DNA of 64,000 nucleotides. Source: Amaurobius ferox (lineage: Eukaryota > Arthropoda > Arachnida > Araneae > Amaurobiidae). Every line of letters begins with the position of its first letter. The stretch's first letter is position 1. Of this stretch, positions 9,060 through 20,339 are shown one piece after another. The translations under genes and the position numbers were made by a program. The DNA lies in contig OX578150.1 of the NCBI GenBank assembly GCA_951213105.1, positions 21,554,022-21,618,021 of the forward strand, in the 5' to 3' direction. The notes under the pieces are model-generated. The model was not told the DNA's origin. It ran no database searches and saw only the letters and a program-made list of their open reading frames with translations.

Positions 9060-10340
9060 AATTTTTTAAAGATGTAGGGATACGTTTCCCTCAAAGGTGG
9101 AGTTCGCTGGATTGGGGGTGGGGAGGGGGTTGATTTTTGAAAATTTGGGGCAGTTGCTATAGCAGACGGGATGCGCTCCTCCGTAGTTGACACATTTTCA
9201 ATGTGCTTCGTAAACGTTTTTGCATTCTTTTGTAAAATATGGCTAGCATACTTTACTCAGTTGCAGGGGAGGGGGGTGACAAGCAGTACTGGTATGGAAA
9301 ACAGATTGGCACCTAAAACAGTGGCCTACTTGTTTAGGTCCCCTGTACTTTTCAATTTTGAGGATAGTGTGTATTAAATAAATTGGTTAGTTGATATATT
9401 TTTTCATTAACTGGAGTTTTGGGGATCTGCACGTAATACAACAGCATATTGATTCTGTTGGCCTTGGGACCGCGTGCCAATTGCGACACGCTGATGGGTT
9501 TGAGTCCCAAGCACTCAAACTCACGTGCAATATCCGTTGTATCAGTGCATATCGGGAGTCCTCTGATAACAACTTTAAGGGGTTTTAGGTCATCTAACAG
9601 GTAAGATTTGAACTCCACCTTGTTCATCAGTCGAAATTTTTGGATATTAAGGTGTTCTTCTTTGGTACTAGCATGGACTTTTAGGAAGTTCCCAGATTCT
9701 GTCAATTTGCTGGATAGATTACTCGCAATTTGCTTTAAATCAGAAATTAATTGTGACCAGTTGGTGGTCACAGCTATGAAGAAGGGGGGGGGGGGGGTGC
9801 TCATTTTTAGGAGCGTCAACATTCTCATCAATAACATTTTCGGCATCTAGTGCCGGGATATTAGGATTTGCATTTTTTACAATTTGGAGAGGTGGGATTG
9901 TTCAGCAGTATGGCGGATTTTAAACTGGCAGTATGCCTTTTAGGGGCTTGCTGAAATCCCTCATCGTCGACACCACGTGGGTGTTTCCTGGAGCTACTAG
10001 GTATAGCGGTACAACTGACAGTAAATTTACGTAAGTCTGGTAATTGCAAGGCATTAGAGGGAGTAGTCTGGTTGAGGGGGCAAGTAGACAAAGAATAAGT
10101 GCCGGAGGGGGGCCTCTGACAGGTCTCACAATATCTCGGGAGGTTATGCTTCCAAATGATGGCAGTCAGGACCTCCTCCATTTCGGTAATTCTTGCCTTT
10201 AATGTCATCATTGTATCCAGATCATTCGCGGTTCTCAAGAGGAAGGTTCCAGTGTTGATTTCAAATCTCAGGCGAGCAGAATCATGGGCAGAGTCATGCG
10301 AATTGGCAAAGGCTTTAGTGGTACGGTCGGTCATTTCCAT
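9060..10340 (-). pseudogene. Decayed ORF1 of a jockey/X-element-type non-LTR retrotransposon
   Basis: Read on the minus strand, several frames together give a jockey-type nucleic-acid-binding ORF1. The N-terminal part (10,340-9,861) includes a DDEGFQQ-type linker. After a frame change near the G-run at 9,785, the next part (9,846-9,352) contains FKSYLL, KPLKVVIRGLP and ISVSQLARG, hallmarks of the RRM-like plus pre-C2HC region of X-element/jockey ORF1. A further shift near 9,355 leads into zinc knuckles: YRGPKQVGHCFRCQ, then a Cys-poor second knuckle, then CVNYGGAHP at about 9,165-9,350. Several stops and shifts make it non-functional. No endonuclease or RT follows on the left, so it is an orphan ORF1 fragment. 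Domain recognition is from memory of the family. Confidence 0.75.
9779..9799 (+). repeat. Homopolymeric G tract
   Basis: A run of about 14 G lies inside the decayed jockey ORF1, at the point where its reading frame changes. Slippage here is the likely cause of the frameshift. Confidence 0.7.
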
Positions 10341-10473
10341 GGTTTCCTCGTGTTCGTTTTCCCCACGTGGAACTGGGTCCGGGGATTTACTTCGGCAGGT
10401 GGTGGCGGCTCAAGGGCAGCTGGTAAGTAAACACGTGATCTCATCTTCGAGCAGGCGGGAGTGGGAGAAAAGA

Positions 10474-13400
10474 ACGTCCGAGGTGCCATTAAGACCGCGA
10501 TAGAAACGATATGGATGCTCTACGCCACAAGTGGATGGAACTTTCCTTGGGGCAGCTTTTTTCGCAATCCGTTTCAGAAGAATCCTGGTGCCAGTGTTCA
10601 TTCATGCAGTTTTCTTACGATGTGCCATTACGTCCGAGGTGCCATTACGACCCAGATAGAAACGATGTGGATTTTTATGACACAAGTGGCTGGAACTTTC
10701 CTTGGGGCGGCTTTTTTCGCGATCCGTTTCGTAAGAAACCTGGTTAAAGTGCTCATTCGTACAGTCTTGTTACGAGGTGCTATTAGTACCGAGATAGAAA
10801 CGATGTGGATTCTCTACGCCACAAGCGGATGGAACTTTCCTTGGGGCGGCTTTTTTCGCGATCCGTTTCGGAAGAATCCTGGTGCCAGTGTTCATTCATG
10901 CCGTCTTCTTACCAGGTGCCATTAGAACAGATATAGAAACGATATGGATTTTTATGCCACAAGTGTATGGAACTTCCCTTGGGGCGGCTTTTTTCGTGAC
11001 CCGTTTCGGAAGAAACCTGGTTCCAGTGCTCATTCGTGCAGTCTTACGAGGTGCCATTACCTCCGAGGTGCCATTAGGACTTAGATAGAAACGGTGTGGA
11101 TTCTTTACTCCACAAGTCGATTGAACATTCCTTGGGAAGTTTTTTTTCGTGATCGGTTTCGGAAGAATCCTGATGCCAGTTCTCATTTGTGCAGTCTTCT
11201 TGCGAGGTGCCATTAGGACCGAGATAGAAAGGATATGGATTCCTTACGTCACAAGTGAATGGAACTTTCCCTTGGGCGGCTTTTTTCACGATCCGTTTCG
11301 GAAGAGCCCTGGTGCCAGTGCTCATTCGATCAGTTTCCTTACGAGGTGCCATTACGTCCGAGGTGCAATTAGGACCGAGATAGAAACGATGCAGATTCTT
11401 TACGCCGCAAGTGGATGGAACTTTCCTTAGGGCGGCTTTTTTCGCGATCCGTTTCGGAAGAAACCTGGTTCCAATGCACATTCGTACAGTTTTCTTACGA
11501 GGTGCCATTAGCACCGAGATAGAAACGATGTGGATTCTTTACGACACTAGTGGATGGTACTTTCGTCTGGGCGGATTTTTCGCGATCCGTTTCGGAAGAA
11601 TCCTGGGGCCAGTGCTCATTCGTGCAGTTTCCTATCGAGGTGCCATTACGTCCGAGGTGCCATTAGAACCGCGATAGAAACGACGTGGATTTTTTACTCT
11701 GCAAGTGGATGGAACTTTACTTGGGGCGACTTTTTTTGCGATCCGTTTCGGAAGAATCCTTGTACCAGTGCTCATTCGTGCAGTCTTCTTACGAGATAGG
11801 TGCCATTAGGACCGAGGTAGAGGCGATGTGGATTCTTTACGACACTAGTGGATGGTACTTTCGTCTGGGCGGCTTTTTTCTCGATCCGTTTCTGAAGAAA
11901 CCTGTTTCCAGTGCTCACTTGTGCAGTCATCTTACGAGGTGCCATTACGTCCGAGGTTCCATGAGGACATAGATAGAAACGGTGGGGATTCTTTACGCCA
12001 GAAGTCAATTGAACATTCCTTGGGGCAATTTTTTCGACATCGGTTTCGGAAGAATCCTGATGGCAGTGCGCATTTGTGCAGTCTTCTTACGAGGTGCTAT
12101 TGCGACCGAAGTGCCATTAGGACCGAGATAGAAAGGATGGGGATTCTTTATGCCGCAAGTGGATGGAACTTTACTTCGGGTGACCTGTGTACCTGTGCTC
12201 ATTCGTGCAGTCTTCTAACGAGGCACCATTACGTTCGAGGTGCCAAGGGGGCAACTGACTTACGTGACAAGCGGATGGAACTTTTTTCACGAACTGTTTC
12301 GTAAGAGGTCTGGTGCCAGTGCTCATTCGTGCAGTCTTCTTACGAGGCGCCATTAGGCCCGAGGTAGAAACGATGTGGATTCTTTACGACACTAGTGGAT
12401 GGTACTTTCATGTGGTCGGATTTTTCGCGATCCGTTTCGGAAGAAACCTTGTTCCAGTGTTCATTCTAGCAGTCTTCTTACGAGGTGCCATTAGGACCGA
12501 GATATAAACGATGTTTATTCTTTATGACACTAGTAGATGGTACTTTCGTCTGGGCGGCTTTTTTTGCGATCCGTTTCGGAAGAATCCTGGTGCTAGTGCT
12601 CATTCGTGCAGTCTTCTTACGAGGTGCCATTACGTCCGCGGTGCCATTAGGACCGAGATAGAAACGATGTGCTTTTTTTACTACAAGTGAATGGAACTTT
12701 CCCTGGGGACGACTTTTTGCGCAATCCGTTTCGGAAGAAACCTGGTTCCAGTACTCATTCTGGCAGTCTTCTTACGAGGTGCCATTAGGACCGAGGTAGA
12801 AACGATGTGGATTCTTTATGACACTAGTGGATGGTACTTTAGTCTGGGCGGCTTTTTTTGCGATGCGTCTTTGAAGAATCCTAGTGTCAGTGCTCATTCG
12901 TGCAGTTTCCTTACGAGGTGCCATTAGGATCAAGATAGAAACGATGTGGATTCTTTACGACACTAGTGGATGGAACTGTCCTCTAGCTTTTTTCGCGATC
13001 CATTTTGGAAGAATAATGGCGCCAGTGCTCATATATGCAGTTTTTTGACGAGGTGCTACTAGGACGGAGATAGAAAGGATGTGCATTCCTTACGTCACAA
13101 GTGGATGGATTTTTCCATTGGGCGGCTTTTTTCACGATCCGTTACGGAAGAGTCCTGTTGCCAGTGCTCATTCGTTCTGTCTTCTTACGAGGTGCCGTTA
13201 CGTCCGAGGTGCCATTAGGATGGAGATAGAAAGGATATGGATTTTTATGCCTCAAGTGGATGGAACTTTACTTGGGGCGACTTTTTTTGCGATTCGTTTC
13301 GGAAGAATCCTGGTACCAGTGCTCATTCTTGCAGCCTTCTTACGCGGTGCCATTAGGACCGAGATAGAAACGATGTGGATTATTTACGACACTAGTGGAT

Positions 13401-13800
13401 GGTACTTTCGTCTAAGCGGCTTTTTCCGCGATCTCTTTCGGAAGAATTCTGGTGCCAGCGTTCCTTCATGCAGTCTTCTTACAAGGTGCCATTACGTCCG
13501 CTGTGCCATTAGGACCGGAATTTATGACACAAGTGGATGGAACCTTCGTCTGGCTTTTTTCGCGTGCTTTTTCGTGCAGACTTTTTAGTGCTTTTTCGTG
13601 CAGACTTTTTACGAGGTGCCATTACGTTCAAGGTGCTATTAGGACCGAGATAACAACGATGTGGATTCTATACGACACTAGTGGATGGTACTTTCATGTT
13701 GTCGGATTTTTCGCGATCCGTTTCGGAAGAAACCTGGTTCCAGTGCTCATTCTAGCAGTCTTCTTACGAGGTGCCATTAGGACCGAGATATAAACGATGT
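10474..13800 (+). repeat. Left edge of the satellite: diverged monomers
   Basis: Monomers here differ from each other and from the core in many positions, including short indels. One monomer at about 12,170-12,200 lacks the central CGATCCGTTTCGG block. Another near 13,560-13,611 is truncated and carries a 24-bp direct duplication. Around 12,690 and 13,977 an older 1,286-bp (nine-monomer) duplication can be seen. The TCCGTTTCGGAAGAA core is retained in most copies. Confidence 0.85.
13564..13611 (+). repeat. 24-bp direct duplication inside a truncated monomer
   Basis: Two identical 24-bp units beginning GTGCTTTTTCGTGCAG lie back to back, and the surrounding monomer lacks part of its usual sequence. 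It is a local slippage event at the older edge of the array. Confidence 0.8.
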
Positions 13801-16800
13801 GGATTCTTTATGACACTAGTAGATGGTACTTTCGTCTGGGCGGCTTTTTTTGCGATCCGTTTCGGAAGAATCCTGGTGCTAGTGCTCATTCGTGCAGTCT
13901 TCTTACGAGGTGCCATTACGTCCGCGGTGCCATTAGGACCGAGATAGAAACGATGTGCTTTTTTTACTACAAGTGAATGGAACTTTCTCTGGGGACGAGT
14001 TTTTGCGCCATCCGTTTTGGAAGAAACCTGGTTCCAGTACTCATTCTGGCAGTCTTCTTACGAGGTGCCATTAGGACCGAGATAAAAACGATTTGGATTA
14101 TTTATGACACTAGTAGATGGTATTTTCGTCTGGGCGGCTTTTTTCTCGATCCGTTTTTGAAGAAACCTGGTTCCGGTGCTCATTCCAGCAGTCTTCTTAC
14201 GAGGTGCCATTAGGACCGAGATAGAAACGATGTGCTTTTTTTTTACTACAAGTGAATGGAACTTTCCCTGGGGACGGCTTTCTGCGCCATCCTTTTCGGA
14301 AGAAACCTGGTTCCAGTACTCATTCTGACAATCTTCTTACGAGGTGCCATTAGGACCGAGATAAAAACGATTTGGATTCTTTATGACACTAGTAGATGGT
14401 ATTTTCGTCTGGGCGGCTTTTTTTGCGATCCGTTTCGGAAGAATCCTAGTTCCAGTACTCATTCTGGCAGTCTTCTTACGAGGTGCCATTAGGTCCGAGA
14501 TAAAAACGATGTGGATTCTTTATGAAATTAGTAGATGGTATTTTCGTCTGGGCGGCTTTTTTGCGATCCGTTTCGGAAGAATCCTGGTGCTAGTGCTCAT
14601 TCGTGCAGTCTTCTTACGAGGTGCCATTACGTCCGCGGTGCCATTAGGACCGAGATGGAAACGATGTGCTTTTTTTTACTACAAGTGAATGGAACTTTCC
14701 CTGGGGACGACTTTTTGCGCCATCCGTTTTGGAAGAAACCTGGTTCCAGTACTCATTCTGGCAGTCTTCTTACGAGGTGCCATTAGGACCGAGATAAAAA
14801 CGATGTGGATTCTTTATGACACTAGTAGATGGTATTTTCGTCTGGGCGGCTTTTTTTGCGATCCGTTTCGGAAGAATCCTAGTTCCAGTACTCATTCTGG
14901 CAGTCTTCTTACGAGGTGCCATTAGGACCGAGATAAAAACGATTTGGATTCTTTATGACACTAGTAGATGGTATTTTCGTCTGGGCGGCTTTTTTCTCGA
15001 TCCGTTTTGGAAGAAACCTGGTTCCGGTGCTCATTCTAGCAGTCTTTTTACGAGGTGCCATTAGGACCGAGATAGAAACGATGTGCTTTTTTTTTACTAC
15101 AAGTGAATGGAACTTTCCCTGGGGACGGCTCTTTGCGCCATCCGTTTCGGAAGAAACCTGGTTCCAGTACTCATTCTGGCAGTCGTCTTACGAGGTGCCA
15201 TTAGGACCGAGATAAAAACGATTTGGATTCTTTATGACACTAGTAGATGGTATTTTCGTCTGGGCGGCTTTTTTTGCGATCCGTTTCGGAAGAATCCTGG
15301 TGCTAGTGCTCATTCGTGCAGTCTTCTTACGAGGTGCCATTACGTCCGCGGTGCCATTAGGACCGAGATAGAAACGATGTGCTTTTTTCTACTATAAGTG
15401 AATGGAACTTTCCCTGGGGACGACTTTTTGCGCCATCCGTTTTGGAAGAAACCTGGTTCCAGTACTCATTATGGCAGTATTTTTACGAGGTGCCATTAGG
15501 ACCGAGATAAAAACGATGTGGATTCTTTATGACACTAGTAGATGTTATTTTCGTCTGGGCGGCTTTTTTTGCAATCCGTTTCGGAAGAATCCAAGTTCCA
15601 GTACTCATTCTGGCAGTCTTCTTACGAGGTGCCATTAGGACCGAGATAAAAACGATGTGGATTCTTTATGAAATTAGTAGATGGTATTTTCGTCTGGGCG
15701 GCTTTTTTCTCGATCCGTTTTGGAAGAAACCTGGTTCCGGTGCTCATTCTAGCAGTCTTCTTACGAGGTGCCATTAAGACCGAGATAGAAACGATGTGCT
15801 TTTTTTTTACTACAAGTGAATGGAACTTTCCCTGGGGACGGCTTTTTGCGCCATCCGTTTCGGAAGAAACCTGGTTCCAGTACTCATTCTGGCAGTCTTC
15901 TTACGAGGTGCCATTAGGACCGATATAAAAACGATGTGGATTCTTTATGAAATTAGTAGATGGTATTTTCGTCTGGGCGGCTTTTTTTGCGATCCGTTTC
16001 GGAAGAATCCTGGTGCTAGTGCTCATTCGTGCAGTCTTCTTACGAGGTGCCATTACGTCCGCGGTGCCATTAGGACCGAGATAGAAACGATGTGCTTTTT
16101 TCTACTATAAGTGAATGGAAATTTCCCTGGGGACGACTTTTTGCGCCATCCGTTTTGGAAGAAACCTGGTTCCAGTACTCATTCTGGCAGTCTTCTTACG
16201 AGGTGCCATTAGGACCGAGATAAAATCGATGTGGATTCTTTATGACACTAGTAGATGGTATTTTCGTCTGGGCGGCTTTTTTTGCGATCCGTTTCGGAAG
16301 AATCCCAGTTCCAGTACTCCTTCTGGCAATCTTCTTACGAGGTGCCATTAGGACCGAGATAAAAACGATGTGGATTCTTTATGAAATTAGTAGATGGTAT
16401 TTTCGTCTGGGCGGCTTTTTTTGCGATCCGTTTCGGAAGAATCCTAGTTCCAGTACTCATTCTGGCAGTCTTCTTACCAGGTGCCATTAGGACCGAGATA
16501 AAAACGATGTGGATTCTTTACGACACTAGTGGATGGTACTTTCCTCTAGGCGGCTTTTGGTCGCGATCCGTTTCGGAAGATTCCTAGTGCCAGCGTTCAT
16601 TCATGCAGTCTTCTTACGAGGTGCCATTACGTCCGCGGTGCCATTAGGACCGAGATGGAAACGATGTGCTTTTTTTACTACAAGTGAATGGAACTTTCCC
16701 TGGGGACGGCTTTTTGCGCCATCCGTTTCGGAAGAAACCTGGTTCCAGTACTCATTCTGGCAGTCTTCTTACGAGGTGCCATTAGGACCGAGATAAAAAC

Positions 16801-19800
16801 GATTTGGATTCTTTATGACACTAGTAGATGGTATTTTCGTCTGGGCGGCTTTTTTTGCGATCCGTTTCGGAAGAATCCTAGTTCCAGTACTCATTCTGGC
16901 AGTCTTCTTACGAGGTGCCATTAGGACCGAGATAAAAACGATGTGGATTCTTTATGAAATTAGTAGATGGTATTTTCGTCTGGGCGGCTTTTTTTGCGAT
17001 CCGTTTCGGAAGAATCCTGGTGCTAGTGCTCATTCGTGCGGTCTTCTTACGAGGTGCCATTACGTCCGCGGTGCCATTAGGACCGAGATAGAAACGATGT
17101 GCTTTTTTTTACTACAAGTGAATGGAACTTTCCCTGGGGACGACTTTTTGCGCCATCCGTTTTGGAAGAAACCTGGTTCCAGTACTCATTCTGGCAGTCT
17201 TCTTATGAGGTGCCATTAGGACCGAGATAAAAACGATGTGGATTCTTTATGACACTAGTAGATGGTATTTTCGTCTGGGCGGCTTTTTTTGCGATCCGTT
17301 TCGGAAGAATCCTAGTTCCAGTACTCATTCTGGCAGTCTTCTTACGAGGTGCCATTAGGACCGAGATAAAAACGATTTGGATTCTTTATGACACTAGTAG
17401 ATGGTATTTTCGTCTGGGCGGCTTTTTTCTCGATCCGTTTTGGAAGAAACCTGGTTCCGGTGCTCATTCTAGCAGTCTTCTTACGAGGTGCCATTAGGAC
17501 CGAGATAGAAACGATGTGCTTTTTTTTTACTGCAAGTGAATGGAACTTTCCCTGGGGACGGCTCTTTGCGCCATCCGTTTCGGAAGAAACCTGGTTCCAG
17601 TACTCATTCTGGCAGTCTTCTTACGAGGTGCCATTAGGACCGAGATAAAAACGATTTGGATTCTTTATGACACTAGTAGATGGTATTTTCGTCTGGGCGT
17701 CTTTTTTTGCGATCCGTGTCGGAAGAATCCTAGTTCCAGTACTCATTCTGGCAGTCTTCTTACGAGGTGCCAATAGGACCGAGAAAAAAACGATGTGGAT
17801 TCTTTATGAAATTAGTAGATGGTATTTTCGTCTGGGCGGCTTTTTTCTCGATCCGTTTTGGAAGAAACCTGGTTCCGGTACTCATTCTAGCAGTCTTCTT
17901 ACGAGGTGCCATTAGGACCGAGATAGAAACGATGTGCTTTTTTTTTACTACAAGTGAATGGAACTTTCCCTGGGGACGGCTTTTTGGGCCATCCGTTTCG
18001 GAAGAAACCTGGTTCCAGTACTCATTCTGGCAGTCTTGTTACGAGGTGCCATTAGGACCGAGATAAAAACGATGTGGATTCTTTATGAAATTAGTAGATG
18101 GTATTTTCGTCTGGGCGGCTTTTTTGCGATCCGTTTCGGAAGAATCCTGGTGCTAGTGCTCATTCGTGCAGTCTTCTTACGAGGTGCCATTACGTCCGCG
18201 GTGCCATTAGGACCGAGATGGAAACGATGTGCTTTTTTTTACTACAAGTGAATGGAACTTTCCCTGGGGACGACTTTTTGCGCCATCCGTTTTGGAAGAA
18301 ACCTGGTTCCAGTACTCATTCTGGCAGTCTTCTTACGAGGTGCCATTAGGACCGAGATAAAAACGATGTGGATTCTTTATGACACTAGTAGATGGTAGTT
18401 TCGTCTGGGCGGCTTTTTTTGCGATCCGTTTCGGAAGAATCCTAGTTCCAGTACTCATTCTGGCAGTCTTCTTACGAGGTGCCATTAGGACCGAGATAAA
18501 AACGATTTGGATTCTTTATGACACTAGTAGATGGTATTTTTGTCTGGGCGGCTTTTTTCTCGATCCGTTTTGGAAGAAACCTGGTTCCGGTGCTCATTCT
18601 AGCAGTCTTCTTACGAGGTGCCATTAGGACCGAGATAGAAACGATGTGCTTTTTTTACTACAAGTGAATGGAACTTTCCCTGGGGACGGCTTTTTGCGCC
18701 ATCCGTTTCGGAAGAAACCTGGTTCCAGTACTCATTCTGGCAGTCTTCTTACGAGGTGCCATTAGGACCGAGATAAAAACGATTTGGATTCTTTATGACA
18801 CTAGTAGATGGTATTTTCGTCTGGGCGGCTTTTTTTGCGATCCGTTTCGGAAGAATCCTAGTTCCAGTACTCATTCTGGCAGTCTTCTTACGAGGTGCCA
18901 TTAGGACCGAGATAAAAACGATGTGGATTCTTTATGAAATTAGTAGATGGTATTTTCGTCTGGGCGGCTTTTTTTGCGATCCGTTTCGGAAGAATCCTGG
19001 TGCTAGTGCTCATTCGTGCAGTCTTCTTACGAGGTGCCATTACGTCCGCGGTGCCATTAGGACCGAGATAGAAACGATGTGCTTTTTTTTACTACAAGTG
19101 AATGGAACTTTCCCTGGGGACGACTTTTTGCGCCATCCGTTTTGGAAGAAACCTGGTTCCAGTACTCACTCTGGCAGTCTTTTTACGAGGTGCCATTAGG
19201 ACCGAGATAAAAACGATGTGGATTCTTTATGACACTAGTAGATGGTATTTTCGTCTGGGCGGCTTTTTTCTCGATCCGTTTTGGAAGAAACCTGGTTCCG
19301 GTGCTCATTCTAGCAGTCTTCTTACGAGGTGCCATTAGGACCGAGATAGAAACGATGTGCTTTTTTTTTACTACAAGTGAATGGAACTTTCCCTGGGGAC
19401 GGCTCTTTGCGCCATCCGTTTCGGAAGAAACCTGGTTCCAGTACTCATTCTGGCAGTCTTCTTACGAGGTGCCATTAGGACCGAGATAAAAACGATTTGG
19501 ATTCTTTATGACACTAGTAGATGGTATTTTCGTCTGGGCGGCTTTTTTTGCGATCCGTTTCGGAAGAATCCTAGTTCCAGTACTCATTCTGGCAGTCTTC
19601 TTACGAGGGGCCATTAGGACCGAGATAAAAACGATGTGGATTCTTTATGAAATTAGTAGATGGTATTTTCGTCTGGGCGGCTTTTTTTGCGATCCGTTTC
19701 GGAAGAATCCTGGTGCTAGTGCTCATTCGTGCAGGCTTCTTACGAGGTGCCATTACGTCCGCGGTGCCATTAGGACCGAGATAGAAACGATGTGCTTTTT

Positions 19801-20339
19801 TCTACTATAAGTGAATGGAACTTTCCCTGGGGACGACTTTTTGCGCCATCCGTTTTGGAAGAAACCTGGTTCCAGTACTCATTCTGGCAGTCTTCTTACG
19901 AGGTGCCATTAGGACCGAGATAAAAACGATGTGGATTCTTTATGACACTAGTAGATGTTATTTTCGTCTGGGCGGCTTTTTTTGCGATCCGTTTCGGAAG
20001 AATCCTAGTTCCAGTACTCATTCTGGCAGTCTTCTTACGAGGTGCCATTAGGACCGAGATAAAAACGATGTGGATTCTTTATAAAATTAGTAGATGGTAT
20101 TTTCGTCTGGGCGGCTTTTTTCTCGATCCGTTTTGGAAGAAACCTGGTTCCGGTGCTCATTCTAGCAGTCTTCTTACGAGGTGCCATTAGGACCGAGATA
20201 GAAACGATGTGCTTTTTTTTTACTACAAGTGAATGGAACTTTCCCTGAGGACGGCTTTTTGCGCCATCCGTTTCGGAAGAAACCTGGTTCCAGTACTCAT
20301 TCTGGCAGTCTTCTTACGAGGTGCCATTAGCACCGAGAT

